Source of the DNA: Catalinimonas alkaloidigena | GTDB lineage: Bacteria > Bacteroidota > Bacteroidia > Cytophagales > Cyclobacteriaceae | Assembly (NCBI RefSeq): GCF_029504655.1 | Contig: NZ_JAQFIL010000001.1 | Coordinates: forward strand, 7,350,001 to 7,414,000 | Direction: 5' to 3' | DNA length: 64,000 bases | In this document: positions 53,175-62,025 of the stretch, one piece after another | How positions within the stretch are numbered: position 1 is the first letter of the stretch | Layout: every line of letters begins with the position of its first letter | The notes under the pieces: model-generated | Told to the model about the DNA's origin: nothing | Database searches by the model: none | What the model saw: only the letters and a program-made list of their open reading frames with translations | Program-made: the position numbers and the translations under genes

Positions 53175-53963
53175 ATGAATATTGATTTGAGCAGCAAAAG
53201 AGCTATTGTCTGCGGAAGTACGCAAGGTATAGGCAAGGCAGTGGCTGAAGAATTAGCCGGCCTGGGCGCTTCTATCACTCTGATAGCCCGTAGCGAAGAA
53301 AAATTAGAAAAAGTGCAGGCAAGCTTACCTACAGACCAGGGGCAGGTGCACCATCATGTGGTAGCGGATTTTTCTCAACCTGAATACGTGAAATCAGCAA
53401 TCCGGTCTTATCTGGATAAGGTGGACGAAGTGCATATCCTGCTGAACAATACCGGAGGGCCTCCCGCTGGGAAATTGTACGAGGCTGATCCTTCTGCATT
53501 TATCAAAGCGGCGCAGATGCATGTGGTTTGCAATCACATATTGGTACAGGCAGTATTACCCAAAATGCAGGCGGCACAGTACGGGCGTATCATTAATATC
53601 ATTTCAACCTCAGTAAAAGAGCCAATCCCTGGTTTGGGTGTTTCTAATACTACCCGTGGTGCAGTAGCCAGCTGGGCAAAAACTTTGTCCCGAGAACTCG
53701 GCCCTATGGGTATCACAATCAACAATGTGCTTCCGGGCTCTACAAAAACGGATCGTATATGGGCATTGATCAGTAACCGGGCTAAGGAGCAGGGAAAAAC
53801 GGAGCAGGAAATAGAAGAAAATATGAAATCACAGATTCCGCTGAGGAGGTTTGCCGAACCTTCTGAAACTGCGGCAGCAGTGGCATTCCTGGCTTCTCCG
53901 GCTGCAGCTTACATTACCGGCGTGAGCCTGCCAGTGGATGGAGGAAAGATCAGTTGTCTGTAA
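53175..53963 (+). CDS. SDR family protein lacking the canonical Tyr-Lys pair
   Basis: A 262-residue Rossmann-fold protein of the short-chain dehydrogenase type. It has the glycine motif CGSTQGIGKAVAEEL and the NNTGGP segment, an ISTSV strand, and a C-terminal ITGVSLPVDGGKISCL typical of the fold. Where SDRs carry YxxxK, this protein reads SNTTR (in GLGVSNTTRGAVASWAKTL), so both Tyr and Lys are replaced. It belongs to the atypical SDR group with this change, and may bind a nucleotide without usual oxidoreductase chemistry. It is divergent from kynU across about 170 bases with repeated motifs. Confidence 0.88.
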   Translation: MNIDLSSKRAIVCGSTQGIGKAVAEELAGLGASITLIARSEEKLEKVQASLPTDQGQVHHHVVADFSQPEYVKSAIRSYLDKVDEVHILLNNTGGPPAGKLYEADPSAFIKAAQMHVVCNHILVQAVLPKMQAAQYGRIINIISTSVKEPIPGLGVSNTTRGAVASWAKTLSRELGPMGITINNVLPGSTKTDRIWALISNRAKEQGKTEQEIEENMKSQIPLRRFAEPSETAAAVAFLASPAAAYITGVSLPVDGGKISCL

Positions 53964-53970
53964 TGATATT

Positions 53971-54007
53971 AAAAAAGCCTTCCATTTTTACAGGAAGGCT
54001 TCTTCTT
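53971..54007. terminator. Bidirectional terminator between the SDR gene and the next minus-strand gene
   Basis: AGCCTTCC (53976-53983) and GGAAGGCT (53993-54000) form a perfect 8-bp stem with a 9-base loop. The A6 run on the left gives a U tract on the minus strand, and TCTTCTT follows on the plus strand, so it suits both convergent genes. Confidence 0.85.
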
Positions 54008-54028
54008 AAACCAAATACCCGCCAAATC

Positions 54029-54772
54029 TTAAGTTGTAGAAGCGAAAGCTTTGCCGGCTTCTTTAGGGGTTTTTTTTAACCTGGCGATATTGAAAATTTT
54101 CTTGGTCTTATAGCCGGTATAACTACATTCGTAATATTTCATCAGCGTACCTTCTTTCTCCTCAGTAGGAGATTCTATAATTTCTTCTTTGACGACCCTA
54201 AGTGTATAGTATCCACAAGTAGGAGACTTTTCGGCATGCAGGTGACCCTTGTATTTTTCAATCTTCGTTTCATCTGTTTTTTCGTCTATCCAGACATCAT
54301 AATCCACGGAGAAGATGTTTTCTTCGGCCTGCATCCCTTCATCCAGATATACATCCTCTTCTGCTTCGCTGAGTAACTTCATCTGGTTGCCAGTGCTGGA
54401 AATTCTGGGCTTATACCTTAGCTTTTGCAAACGCTTTTCAATAAATGTAGGGTAGTAATACTCCAGGTAGTTATAAATCACCACGCCGAGAATCATCCCA
54501 AACATAAAAGAGACAAATACGCCCACAAAAACATACAGCCATTCTGTAGCTAGTATTGAAGTTACAAAAGCTCCTGCTGCTATAAGCAGTATCAGAAAAC
54601 TGCGCCAGAGTGTTTTTTTCTCATGCTTATTGATAAAATCGTACTTTACTTTTGAATCAGAGGTTCCAGCCAGTCTGATAAAATAAAAGATGAGCAAACC
54701 TACCCCCACTGCGATTAAGGCAAAGGATAGGAAATATAAACCCTGCCTAACGATATTGAGTAAACCTTCCAT
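54029..54772 (-). CDS. Unknown membrane protein with cytoplasmic C-terminal domain
   Basis: A 247-residue protein I do not recognise. Hydrophobic segments lie at about 12-33 and in a double span at 55-100 (ILLIAAGAFVTSILATEW and VGVFVSFMFGMILGVVIY), and a soluble domain follows to the end. The soluble part is rich in Glu, Lys and aromatic residues, with VDYDVWIDEKTDETKIEKYK and a central CGYYTLRVVKEEI. It is convergent with the SDR gene and separated from the peptidase gene by about 200 bases without a clear promoter. Confidence 0.6.
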   Translation of the reverse strand: MEGLLNIVRQGLYFLSFALIAVGVGLLIFYFIRLAGTSDSKVKYDFINKHEKKTLWRSFLILLIAAGAFVTSILATEWLYVFVGVFVSFMFGMILGVVIYNYLEYYYPTFIEKRLQKLRYKPRISSTGNQMKLLSEAEEDVYLDEGMQAEENIFSVDYDVWIDEKTDETKIEKYKGHLHAEKSPTCGYYTLRVVKEEIIESPTEEKEGTLMKYYECSYTGYKTKKIFNIARLKKTPKEAGKAFASTT

Positions 54773-54973
54773 GATGATGTACAGTTATATTACCTTGTGT
54801 TTTGATATTGACTATGAGCGACTTGACATAAAAAATGTGTACACAAGTACGGTAAAAAGCATTAAATAGTGAAAAATACCCTTACTCTAGTTTAACGAAT
54901 ATATTACATCAGTCATTACCTCATCAATACAATAAAATTTACGAAAAAACTGCGTGAATTAATAGCAAGGAGA

Positions 54974-57217
54974 CTATAAATTATCCTTTATAAAGACTGT
55001 CATCATCCTGTAAAGGTGCAGGCGGGTATTGCCCCCGTAAATTCCATGATTTCTATTAGGATAAAAGAAAGATTCAAATTGCTTACCAGCTGAGATAAGA
55101 GCATCCTGTAGCATCAGCGAATTCTGTACGTGCACATTGTCATCTCCTGTGCCATGAACCAGCAGGTAATTTCCTTCAAGCTTAGCTACATGTGTTAATG
55201 GTGAGTAGGCATCATACCCCTCAGGATTAAGTTGAGGCGTTTGCAGATAGCGTTCTGTATAAATGGTATCGTAAAAGCGCCAGTTAGTGACCGGAGCCAC
55301 AGCGATAGCAGACTTGAATACATCATTACCCATAAACAATGCAAGTGAGGACATATACCCCCCATAACTCCAGCCCCAGATGCCAATACGGTCTGGATTT
55401 ACAAAAGGTAATCTGCTCAGGTAACGGGCGCCGTTAATCTGGTCTTGTACTTCGTATTTACCTAATTGCCCATACGTTGTATGCTTAAAAGCCTTTCCTC
55501 TGCTACCAGTTCCACGATTATCTATGCTAACTACAATGTATCCTTCCTGTGTCAGGTAATGATGCCAGTAATCGCGATAGCCTAACCACTCGTCCTGTAC
55601 TGTCTGTGAGCCGGGGCCACCGTAAACGTACATAAGCACCGGATATTCTTTGGAAGGATTGAAATCTGCCGGTTTGATCATATAGCCGTACAGCAGTGTA
55701 TCTTCAGTATTGCGAAAACTAAAAAATTCTTTGGTCCCCAACTGATATTTATCAAGGCTATCCAGAAGCTCCGGGTTATTTTCCAGTACCCGTACCACAT
55801 CACCCGAAGGAGCCTCATGCAGGCTTATTTTGAGTGGCGTTTGCGAAGAAGAATAGTTCTGTATATAAAAGTCACAGTCGGGACTAAAGTCAGCATTGTA
55901 AGTGCCTGCTTCCTGGCTGAGCTTTCTTTTTTCCTTCCCCTCAAAATCAATAGAGTACAAATGTCTTTCCAGCGGAGATTCCTCCGTAGAAGTAAAGTAA
56001 ATAAGCTCTTTCTCCTCATCTACACCTAACAATTCACTCACTTCCCATTTTCCTTCAGTAATCTTTCTCTCCTGCCCTCCCTCTATGTTGTAGAGGTAAA
56101 TATGCTTATAACCCTCTTTTTCACTACTCAATATAAAGTGTTCTCTATCTTCCAGATAGGTAAGATTGTCGTTGAATTCTACATCAACATAGGTATCGGA
56201 AGTCTCTCTTAAAATTACTTCGTTGGCTCCGTCGCCAGCATCCGCATGCAGAATTTCCATCCGATTCTGCAGACGGTTCATTCTAATGAAGGAGAGCACA
56301 TTTGGGTCTTGCGTCCACTGAAAACGAGGGATGTACATATCAGTTTCTGCTCCTACATCTACACTGACAATCTTATTTTCAGAGAGGTGATATACTGATA
56401 AGCTTACTTCAGCGTTTTGCTCGCCTGCTTTGGGGTATTTGAATCGATAGTCTTCAGGGTACAATTCGTTCCAGAGCTGCATATTGTACTCTTTGACAGC
56501 GGCTTCATTGAAAGAGAGAAAGGCAATCTTTTCACTATCCGGCGACCAGTAGAATGCTTTGGCGAAGCCAAATTCTTCTTCATAAACCCAGTCAGCACTA
56601 GCATGAATCAATTCATTGAACTTTCCATCTTCAGTTACCTGATGCAGTTGCATATCATCGATGGTAACATAGTAGAGATTATTATCTCGCACAAAAGCCA
56701 CCTTACTGCCATCCGGCGAAAAGGTAGCATAAGATTGCTTTCCGCCATCGTCCAGCGCCTGAAAGCTATCCTGTTTGATGTTGTATAAATAGTAGTAAGC
56801 TTTTGTGGAGCGACGATAGACAGGTTCTGTTTCGGTAGCAAAAAGGACCTGCTGTTCATCTGGACCTAGCTGATAATCGTCAAAAGCCAAAGCATAAGGC
56901 TCATCTTCGGGCAGCAGTTTTGCTCCATTTACCAGCGTGTCTACTACTTCAGCCGTGCTGACATCATACCGAAGAATGTGTTCATAATAGGCAGTATCAT
57001 CAGGTACTACAGAAGTATAGTGCTCTCCGTCTTTCATCCATCTGATGCCCTGTACATCATACTGATAAAAGGTTTGATCTTCAAAAATATTTTCAAGCGT
57101 GATGGGCTGCTTGTCCTGAGCACATAAGTCGGAGTAGAAAAAGAAAAGAAAAACGGCTATTACAATCAATATTATTTGTTTGCTTTGCGGCTTCTTTGTA
57201 TGTAGCGTACAGTGCAT
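54974..57217 (-). CDS. S9 family dipeptidyl peptidase IV-like enzyme
   Basis: A 747-residue secreted serine peptidase. An N-terminal signal anchor (hydrophobic about 16-32, ending LCAQ), an eight-bladed DPP IV propeller (about 40-490) and a C-terminal alpha/beta hydrolase domain. Catalytic Ser617 lies in WGWSYGGYMSS, Asp in HGTGDDNVHVQ and His in RNHGIYGG, the normal order for DPP IV. Such enzymes remove Xaa-Pro dipeptides from oligopeptides in the periplasm. ATG 57217 is preferred (MHCTLH), but 57247 or 57271 are possible starts. It is divergent from the thioredoxin gene. Confidence 0.93.
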   Translation of the reverse strand: MHCTLHTKKPQSKQIILIVIAVFLFFFYSDLCAQDKQPITLENIFEDQTFYQYDVQGIRWMKDGEHYTSVVPDDTAYYEHILRYDVSTAEVVDTLVNGAKLLPEDEPYALAFDDYQLGPDEQQVLFATETEPVYRRSTKAYYYLYNIKQDSFQALDDGGKQSYATFSPDGSKVAFVRDNNLYYVTIDDMQLHQVTEDGKFNELIHASADWVYEEEFGFAKAFYWSPDSEKIAFLSFNEAAVKEYNMQLWNELYPEDYRFKYPKAGEQNAEVSLSVYHLSENKIVSVDVGAETDMYIPRFQWTQDPNVLSFIRMNRLQNRMEILHADAGDGANEVILRETSDTYVDVEFNDNLTYLEDREHFILSSEKEGYKHIYLYNIEGGQERKITEGKWEVSELLGVDEEKELIYFTSTEESPLERHLYSIDFEGKEKRKLSQEAGTYNADFSPDCDFYIQNYSSSQTPLKISLHEAPSGDVVRVLENNPELLDSLDKYQLGTKEFFSFRNTEDTLLYGYMIKPADFNPSKEYPVLMYVYGGPGSQTVQDEWLGYRDYWHHYLTQEGYIVVSIDNRGTGSRGKAFKHTTYGQLGKYEVQDQINGARYLSRLPFVNPDRIGIWGWSYGGYMSSLALFMGNDVFKSAIAVAPVTNWRFYDTIYTERYLQTPQLNPEGYDAYSPLTHVAKLEGNYLLVHGTGDDNVHVQNSLMLQDALISAGKQFESFFYPNRNHGIYGGNTRLHLYRMMTVFIKDNL

Positions 57218-57353
57218 AGGAAATAATGGATAAAAAATAAAAGACATTTTGTTAAGAACAATTTTTCCCACTTAGAGATTATATGAGAACAAATTAGTCA
57301 TCTTTTTTAGTTTTTATGTATTGGGCTATATTATAAGTATCTTTTAAATAAGT

Positions 57354-57680
57354 ATGAGTACGATTAAAAACAAGAAAAAAAGTTTTAAGGAACTGATCAA
57401 CTCCGATTCTACAGCAGTACTGGTAGATTTCTATGCTAGCTGGTGCGGTCCCTGCCAGACTCTGAGCCCCATAGTACAGCAGGTAGCCAAGGAACTAGGC
57501 GATCAGGTAAAGGTTATCAAAGTGGATATTGATAAAAATCCAGCCGCAGCTCAACAATTTCAGGTTCGTAGCGTTCCCACACTGATGATTTTTAAGACGG
57601 GGAAGGTACTCTGGCGCAAATCCGGCTTGATGACTAAGCGAGAGCTACTCTCTTCGGTACAGCGTGTGGTTAATCACTAG
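57354..57680 (+). CDS. Thioredoxin
   Basis: A 108-residue soluble thioredoxin with the active site WCGPCQ (Cys31 and Cys34), followed by VKVIKVDIDKNPAAAQQFQV and the cis-Pro region VRSVPTLMIF. No signal peptide is present, so it reduces cytoplasmic disulfides, for example in ribonucleotide reductase or methionine sulfoxide reductase. It lies alone between the DPP IV-like gene and the FAS1 pair, with no partner gene to tell its role further. Confidence 0.93.
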   Translation: MSTIKNKKKSFKELINSDSTAVLVDFYASWCGPCQTLSPIVQQVAKELGDQVKVIKVDIDKNPAAAQQFQVRSVPTLMIFKTGKVLWRKSGLMTKRELLSSVQRVVNH

Positions 57681-58052
57681 ACATTAGAAAGCAAGACTAC
57701 AAAAGACTATTTGTTTGGCTGACCATATAGATTTGGTATATGAGAGGATTTTTTGAACTGTACCTTTTTGCTCTTTCAAGAAAGTTTACTCCCCTTTCAC
57801 CTTTCTTTTGTTTGAATAGGATATGAAGTCTAACAGACGTAGTAGGGCTATTTTCAATAGTTTAAAATAAGAAAGGTCGCTTCAGTAGATCGTTTATGCG
57901 TTGGATTTCCTTCAAAAATAATATGTACCTTTTTTTTGACTATTACATGAACAATATGCTAAAAAAAACCTTGGTAAGGCAGATGCCGCACAAGTTTTGC
58001 ATAAGACATGTAATTATTAATCAAGTTTTTTTAAACCAATATTTTAAGACGT
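57681..58052. other. AT-rich intergenic region before the FAS1 genes
   Basis: About 370 bases with no credible gene. It is low-complexity, with T and A runs (for example 57928-57935 and 57961-57968). No exact TAnnTTTG element or terminator hairpin was found, though it must carry the promoter for the first FAS1 gene. Confidence 0.5.
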
Positions 58053-59342
58053 ATGAGTAAATTGTTGCGTTATTTTTTATTTAGCTCATTAGTACTGTCC
58101 GTACTATTTTTAGCGAGTTGTGAAGAGGACACGGAAACTCCCATGGGGGATCTTGCCGTATCTCTTGATCCTTCAGGAAGTATTCAGGCGGCTCCAGGCG
58201 ATACAGTAGAGGTTGAAGTGACCCTTACAAATGCTTCAGCCGGAGCTGAAGCTACAGCCCTTAGTGATAGCGGCGGAGATTTCATAGGTGATAATTTAGT
58301 TGCCTCTGGTGAGTCTGTAGAGTTTGTAGTTCCTGAAGATGCTGCTTCCGGTGATATTATCACATTAACATTCTCGCTTACCGATGGTAATCAGCAGGCG
58401 AATGCTCAACTTGAAATCACTGTTGGCTTTGAATCCATCGTAGATATAGCTACCAGAAGTGATGATTTTGAAACCCTGGTACTTGCGCTGACAGAAGCAG
58501 GTTTGGTGGATGATCTTCAGGGTGATGGTCCTTTCACCGTATTTGCGCCTAACGATGATGCTTTTGCGGCAGCAGGAATTTCTTCAGAGGCAGACCTTCC
58601 TGAGACTGATGTTCTGGCTAATATTCTTCAATACCATGTCGTATCGGGCCTAGTTTTATCAACGGACCTGGAATCAGGTTACTATGAGACACTAAGCGGA
58701 GACAGCTTATATGTTGATGTAACTGATGACGGTATTTTTGTAAATGGTGCTGAAGTACTGACTGCTGACCTTGAAGCAGGTAATGGTGTTATCCACGAAA
58801 TTGAAGAGGTATTACTGCCTGATGTAACTTACTACGAGGCATTCTTGCTGGCTGCCCCTGATAGTGATGAGCAGTCAGAAACATTCTTTAGTACCATGGA
58901 TGGTGAGATATACTCTTATGATGAAGTTATCAGTACAAATGAGACTGTATCTGAAACTATAGATTTTGGTTATTACTACGGGCTTACCGCAAATGCTACT
59001 TTGGCTTCGCCTGATGCGTACCCTACAAATATTTACGCAGGTCTTGTAGCCTGGAGTGTTAGAAATACCACTGTATTCAGAAGCACAAACTTAAGCCCTG
59101 AAGGCTTTGATGCCCTGGCATCTTCCCAAGGAGATGAGATTGAAGCTGAGTTTGAAGCAGGTACTGCTCTGAATAATACAGGGCGTGCTACTGGCTTAGC
59201 GGCTGATAATGTAGTTGCGTTCCAGACTGAAGATGGTCGTTTCGGGCTCATAAAAGTCGTTGAAATTGTAGACGGAAATGGTGATGGCAATTTTGACGGA
59301 GCTGAAGATGGAATTCAGATTGCTGTTAAGGTCACTCAGTAG
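58053..59342 (+). CDS. FAS1 (fasciclin) domain lipoprotein, copy 1
   Basis: A 429-residue lipoprotein with lipobox Cys23 (VLFLASC). After an acidic beta-rich region, a FAS1 domain spans about 130-265 (SIVDIATRSDDFETLVLAL, FTVFAPNDDAFAAAGI, NILQYHVVSG, NGVIHEIEEVLLP). The C-terminal third (about 270-429) is a separate domain with IDFGYYYGLTANATLAS, WSVRNTTVFRSTNLS and VVAFQTEDGRFGLIKV. FAS1 domains mediate cell-surface adhesion; the rest is uncharacterised. A related copy follows directly. Confidence 0.88.
   Translation: MSKLLRYFLFSSLVLSVLFLASCEEDTETPMGDLAVSLDPSGSIQAAPGDTVEVEVTLTNASAGAEATALSDSGGDFIGDNLVASGESVEFVVPEDAASGDIITLTFSLTDGNQQANAQLEITVGFESIVDIATRSDDFETLVLALTEAGLVDDLQGDGPFTVFAPNDDAFAAAGISSEADLPETDVLANILQYHVVSGLVLSTDLESGYYETLSGDSLYVDVTDDGIFVNGAEVLTADLEAGNGVIHEIEEVLLPDVTYYEAFLLAAPDSDEQSETFFSTMDGEIYSYDEVISTNETVSETIDFGYYYGLTANATLASPDAYPTNIYAGLVAWSVRNTTVFRSTNLSPEGFDALASSQGDEIEAEFEAGTALNNTGRATGLAADNVVAFQTEDGRFGLIKVVEIVDGNGDGNFDGAEDGIQIAVKVTQ
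58065..58123 (+). repeat. Conserved signal-peptide DNA segment, copy 1
   Basis: This 59-base stretch encodes the hydrophobic part of the lipoprotein signal of the first FAS1 gene. It matches 59615-59673 in 54 of 59 bases, far more than the rest of the two genes, so it marks a recent shared origin or selection on the export signal. Confidence 0.7.
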
Positions 59343-59364
59343 TAGAGAATAGACATATTGTGAG

Positions 59365-59397
59365 AAAAGCTCTCCCATTAGGAGGGCTTTTTTTGTT
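59365..59397 (+). terminator. Terminator after the first FAS1 gene
   Basis: AAAGCTCTCC (59366-59375) and GGAGGGCTTT (59381-59390) form a 10-bp stem with one G-T pair and a 5-base loop, followed by a T tract. It divides the two FAS1 genes into separate units. Confidence 0.85.
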
Positions 59398-59593
59398 TTA
59401 TAGCATCGTAAAAACTTATCTGTATGAACAAATACAATTTAAGTGTGTTGTCAAAAATAGGGTGTAAGGCCGGGAAAGTATGCTGCGAGATATGAGAGCG
59501 TCTGTTTCTCTTCAGTCAGAAAACATCACCAGATATTTTTATGTGTTTTGGGTTCCGGTAAGTACACGATTGGAAATTTTTCAAACTAAATCA

Positions 59594-60943
59594 ATGAAGA
59601 AGATGAATAAAGCTTTGCGTTATTTTTTGTTTAGCTCATTAGTGCTATCCGTACTTTTTTTAGCCAGTTGTGAGGATGAGAATGAAGGCCCCTCCGCATC
59701 TATCTCTCTTTCTATAGATGGTGAAACCATTGAAGACGATACGTATATCGCCCCTCCCGGTGCAGATATTGAAATTACTGCCTCTCTGGGAGCTAGCAGT
59801 ACCGATGATATTACTGTAGTAACCAATGGTGCGGCAGTAAGCGTACCTAGTAACAATGTGATTACTTCAGGAAGCAGTATAACCATATCGGTAAGCCCAA
59901 CTGCTACACTGGACGATGAAGCCACACTCACATTCTCTTCAGGAGGTGTTAACCGTCAGTTGGTGATAGATGTAGGCTACCAGACTGTGGTGGATGCAGC
60001 TATGTCTGACGGAAATCTTACTACATTAGTAGCGGCGCTGGATGCTGCTGATCTTGTAGAAACATTAGATGATCAAAGTGCGGAGTATACAGTATTTGCT
60101 CCTACCAATCAGGCATTTCAGGGATTGATGACCGCTTTGGGTGTTACTCAGGACGAACTTTTGGCAAGAGAAGATCTGGCAGATATTTTATTGTATCACG
60201 TAGTAGAGGGGACCTCTGGTTCTGGTGACCTTGAAAGTGGACAAATTATTGAAACATTGCATCCTGATGGCCTTAGCGTAGTGCTTACTATTGATGACAA
60301 TGATAATATTATGATTAACGGCGCTACGGTAACTACGTCTGATATAGAGACGGGTAATGGCGTTGTGCACATCATCAACCAGGTGCTGTTACCACAAACG
60401 GTAGCTGAGTACGAGGCAGTTTTATTAGCCGCTCCTGTAGGACAAGGGCCAGGTGAGCGATCTTCCACTACTTTCTTTAGCGCAGATGATGGAGGAGTAT
60501 ACTCAGTTGATGATGTAGTTAATGGTACTGATGGAATTACTTCTGCCGATATTGATTTTGGTTATTATTATGGTGAAAATAACAATGCCTCTATCGCTGC
60601 TCCTTCTGACTATCCTTCAAACATATACAATCTTGGAGCGGGTGGTGCTAACTGGAGTGCATTGAATGCGACGATGTTTCGTCCAACCAATAACCTGACA
60701 CTGGATGACTTTAATGCGATCAGTGCCGCTGATGCAGCCCGTCTGGTACAGGAATACGAAATTGCTACTGAAGATCCCACTACCGAAATTACTGATTTAT
60801 CTGCCGGAGAGCTTTATGCTTTCAAGACAGTAGATAACCGCTACGGAATATTCTTTGTGGAAGAAATTGTAGACGGCAACGATGACGGCGAATTCGATGG
60901 AATAGAAGATGAAATTGAGCTTGAAGTAAAAGTGACTCAATAA
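59594..60943 (+). CDS. FAS1 (fasciclin) domain lipoprotein, copy 2
   Basis: A 449-residue paralogue of the preceding gene with lipobox Cys26 (VLFLASC). The acidic beta-rich N-region, a FAS1 domain (about 145-295; TVVDAAMSDGNLTTLVAAL, YTVFAPTNQAFQGLMTAL, ILLYHVVEGTSG, NGVVHIINQVLLP) and the same C-terminal domain (IDFGYYYGENNNASIAAPSD, WSALNATMFRPTNNL, YAFKTVDNRYGIFFVEEI) follow in the same order. The two copies have diverged widely outside the signal peptide. The ATG at 59594 gives a lipoprotein start; the frame opens upstream at TTG 59480. Confidence 0.88.
   Translation: MKKMNKALRYFLFSSLVLSVLFLASCEDENEGPSASISLSIDGETIEDDTYIAPPGADIEITASLGASSTDDITVVTNGAAVSVPSNNVITSGSSITISVSPTATLDDEATLTFSSGGVNRQLVIDVGYQTVVDAAMSDGNLTTLVAALDAADLVETLDDQSAEYTVFAPTNQAFQGLMTALGVTQDELLAREDLADILLYHVVEGTSGSGDLESGQIIETLHPDGLSVVLTIDDNDNIMINGATVTTSDIETGNGVVHIINQVLLPQTVAEYEAVLLAAPVGQGPGERSSTTFFSADDGGVYSVDDVVNGTDGITSADIDFGYYYGENNNASIAAPSDYPSNIYNLGAGGANWSALNATMFRPTNNLTLDDFNAISAADAARLVQEYEIATEDPTTEITDLSAGELYAFKTVDNRYGIFFVEEIVDGNDDGEFDGIEDEIELEVKVTQ
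59615..59673 (+). repeat. Conserved signal-peptide DNA segment, copy 2
   Basis: The second copy of the 59-base segment at 58065-58123, identical in 54 of 59 positions. It encodes the RYFLFSSLVLSVLFLASC part of the signal peptide. Confidence 0.7.
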
Positions 60944-60962
60944 GCCTTGCAGCCCTAGCTAT

Positions 60963-60992
60963 AAAAGCTCTCTTTTACGGGAGCTTTTTTTT
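60963..60992 (+). terminator. Terminator after the second FAS1 gene
   Basis: AAAAGCTCTC (60963-60972) and GGGAGCTTTT (60979-60988) form a 10-bp stem with one G-T pair and a 6-base loop, followed by T residues. It closely resembles the terminator after copy 1, so the terminator appears to have been duplicated with the gene. Confidence 0.85.
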
Positions 60993-61024
60993 AGTTTATA
61001 TACTGCATTGCAAAATCTTTTTTC

Positions 61025-61032
61025 TATATTTG
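61025..61032 (+). promoter_or_regulatory. Candidate -7 element of rplS
   Basis: TATATTTG matches TAnnTTTG exactly and lies 40 bases before the rplS ATG. A TTG stands at 61008-61010, but at short spacing (14 bases), so the -33 element is uncertain. Confidence 0.48.
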
Positions 61033-61072
61033 CAGTTCTTTTTGGATAGCGTATTTAAAATACAAATATATC

Positions 61073-61426
61073 ATGAGCGATCTGTTAAAATTTATAGAGG
61101 AGGAATATCAGGATGTACGTAAAAAATACCCTGAATTTCAGGCAGGTGATACGATCAACGTACACGTAAAAATTACTGAGGGTAATAAAGAGCGTATCCA
61201 GCAATTCCAAGGTGTTGTTATTCAGCGCCGTAATGAGAACTCAAACGGAGAAACCTTTACTGTAAGAAAAGTATCTAACGGTATTGGAGTAGAAAGAATA
61301 TTCCCTTTGATGTCTCCCAGCATTGACAAAGTTGAGGTAATCAGAAAAGGTAAAGTGAGAAGAGCGAGATTATTCTATCTGAGAGGTCGCCAGGGTAAAG
61401 CTGCCCGTATCAAAGAAAGAAGATAG
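61073..61426 (+). CDS. rplS: Large ribosomal subunit protein bL19
   Basis: A 117-residue bL19, with [58 protein letters not shown] and the C-terminal [20 protein letters not shown] characteristic of the family. It sits at the interface of the 30S and 50S subunits. It is transcribed alone here: the usual trmD neighbour is absent, and a terminator follows. Confidence 0.97.
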   Translation: MSDLLKFIEEEYQDVRKKYPEFQAGDTINVHVKITEGNKERIQQFQGVVIQRRNENSNGETFTVRKVSNGIGVERIFPLMSPSIDKVEVIRKGKVRRARLFYLRGRQGKAARIKERR

Positions 61427-61458
61427 AAGTTAAGTTAGTATAAGATATAAGACTTTTG

Positions 61459-61494
61459 AAGCGCCATTGTCTGTGAGAGATAATGGCGCTTTTC
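61459..61494. terminator. Terminator after rplS
   Basis: AGCGCCATT (61460-61468) and AATGGCGCT (61482-61490) form a perfect 9-bp GC-rich stem with a 13-base loop, followed by TTTCTATT. It lies between convergent rplS and the PRC-barrel gene; the minus-strand side has only a weak T tract. Confidence 0.82.
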
Positions 61495-61500
61495 TATTAT

Positions 61501-62025
61501 TTACTTTTTTTTCCCCCACTTAAGTTTGTCGTAGTCCATATCGTCAGCGGGCTTGCTCTCAGGATTGTTCTTAGGCTGTTCGCCAGTGATTTTTGCTGAG
61601 CCTTCATAGCCTTTATGAGGGTGGTTACTCTGTCTTTCCTGTACATATTGCCGGCCATCTGCCGATTCATGTGATTGGTTTTCCATAGCCTTTTCTCCAT
61701 AATAATTATAGAGCTTTTCAAGTTCCTGATCATCACTTCCCTTGAGCTTATGGATGTCTATGGAAGGAGCGTTTTTGATACGGTGAGCAGCTACCTTGAG
61801 CGCCACATCGGAGGCTTGAGGGTTGAACCTGAGTAGATGAAACGGAAGGGCGATATAGTCACTGCCCAAGCCTAAAATGCCTCCTTCTGACAGGATGGCA
61901 ATCTTAGCTTGATTATCTTCCGGGTTGATTAATATGTCGTATATCTTCCCAATCTCTTCTCCTGTCTCATCATGAACAGTGTTGGATAGAATATTGTCGC
62001 GAGTGGATAAATATTGATTTAACAT
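61501..62025 (-). CDS. PRC-barrel domain protein
   Basis: A 174-residue soluble protein. An N-terminal PRC-barrel (about residues 10-85) carries DETGEEIGKIYDILINPEDN and AILSEGGILGLGSDYIALPF. A disordered, Lys/Glu/Asn-rich tail with HPHKGYEGSAKITGEQ-type sequence follows. PRC-barrels act in RNA processing (RimM) and in the photosynthetic reaction centre; stand-alone forms in Bacteroidota are often stress-associated, but the role here is unknown. It is convergent with rplS. Confidence 0.85.
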   Translation of the reverse strand: MLNQYLSTRDNILSNTVHDETGEEIGKIYDILINPEDNQAKIAILSEGGILGLGSDYIALPFHLLRFNPQASDVALKVAAHRIKNAPSIDIHKLKGSDDQELEKLYNYYGEKAMENQSHESADGRQYVQERQSNHPHKGYEGSAKITGEQPKNNPESKPADDMDYDKLKWGKKK

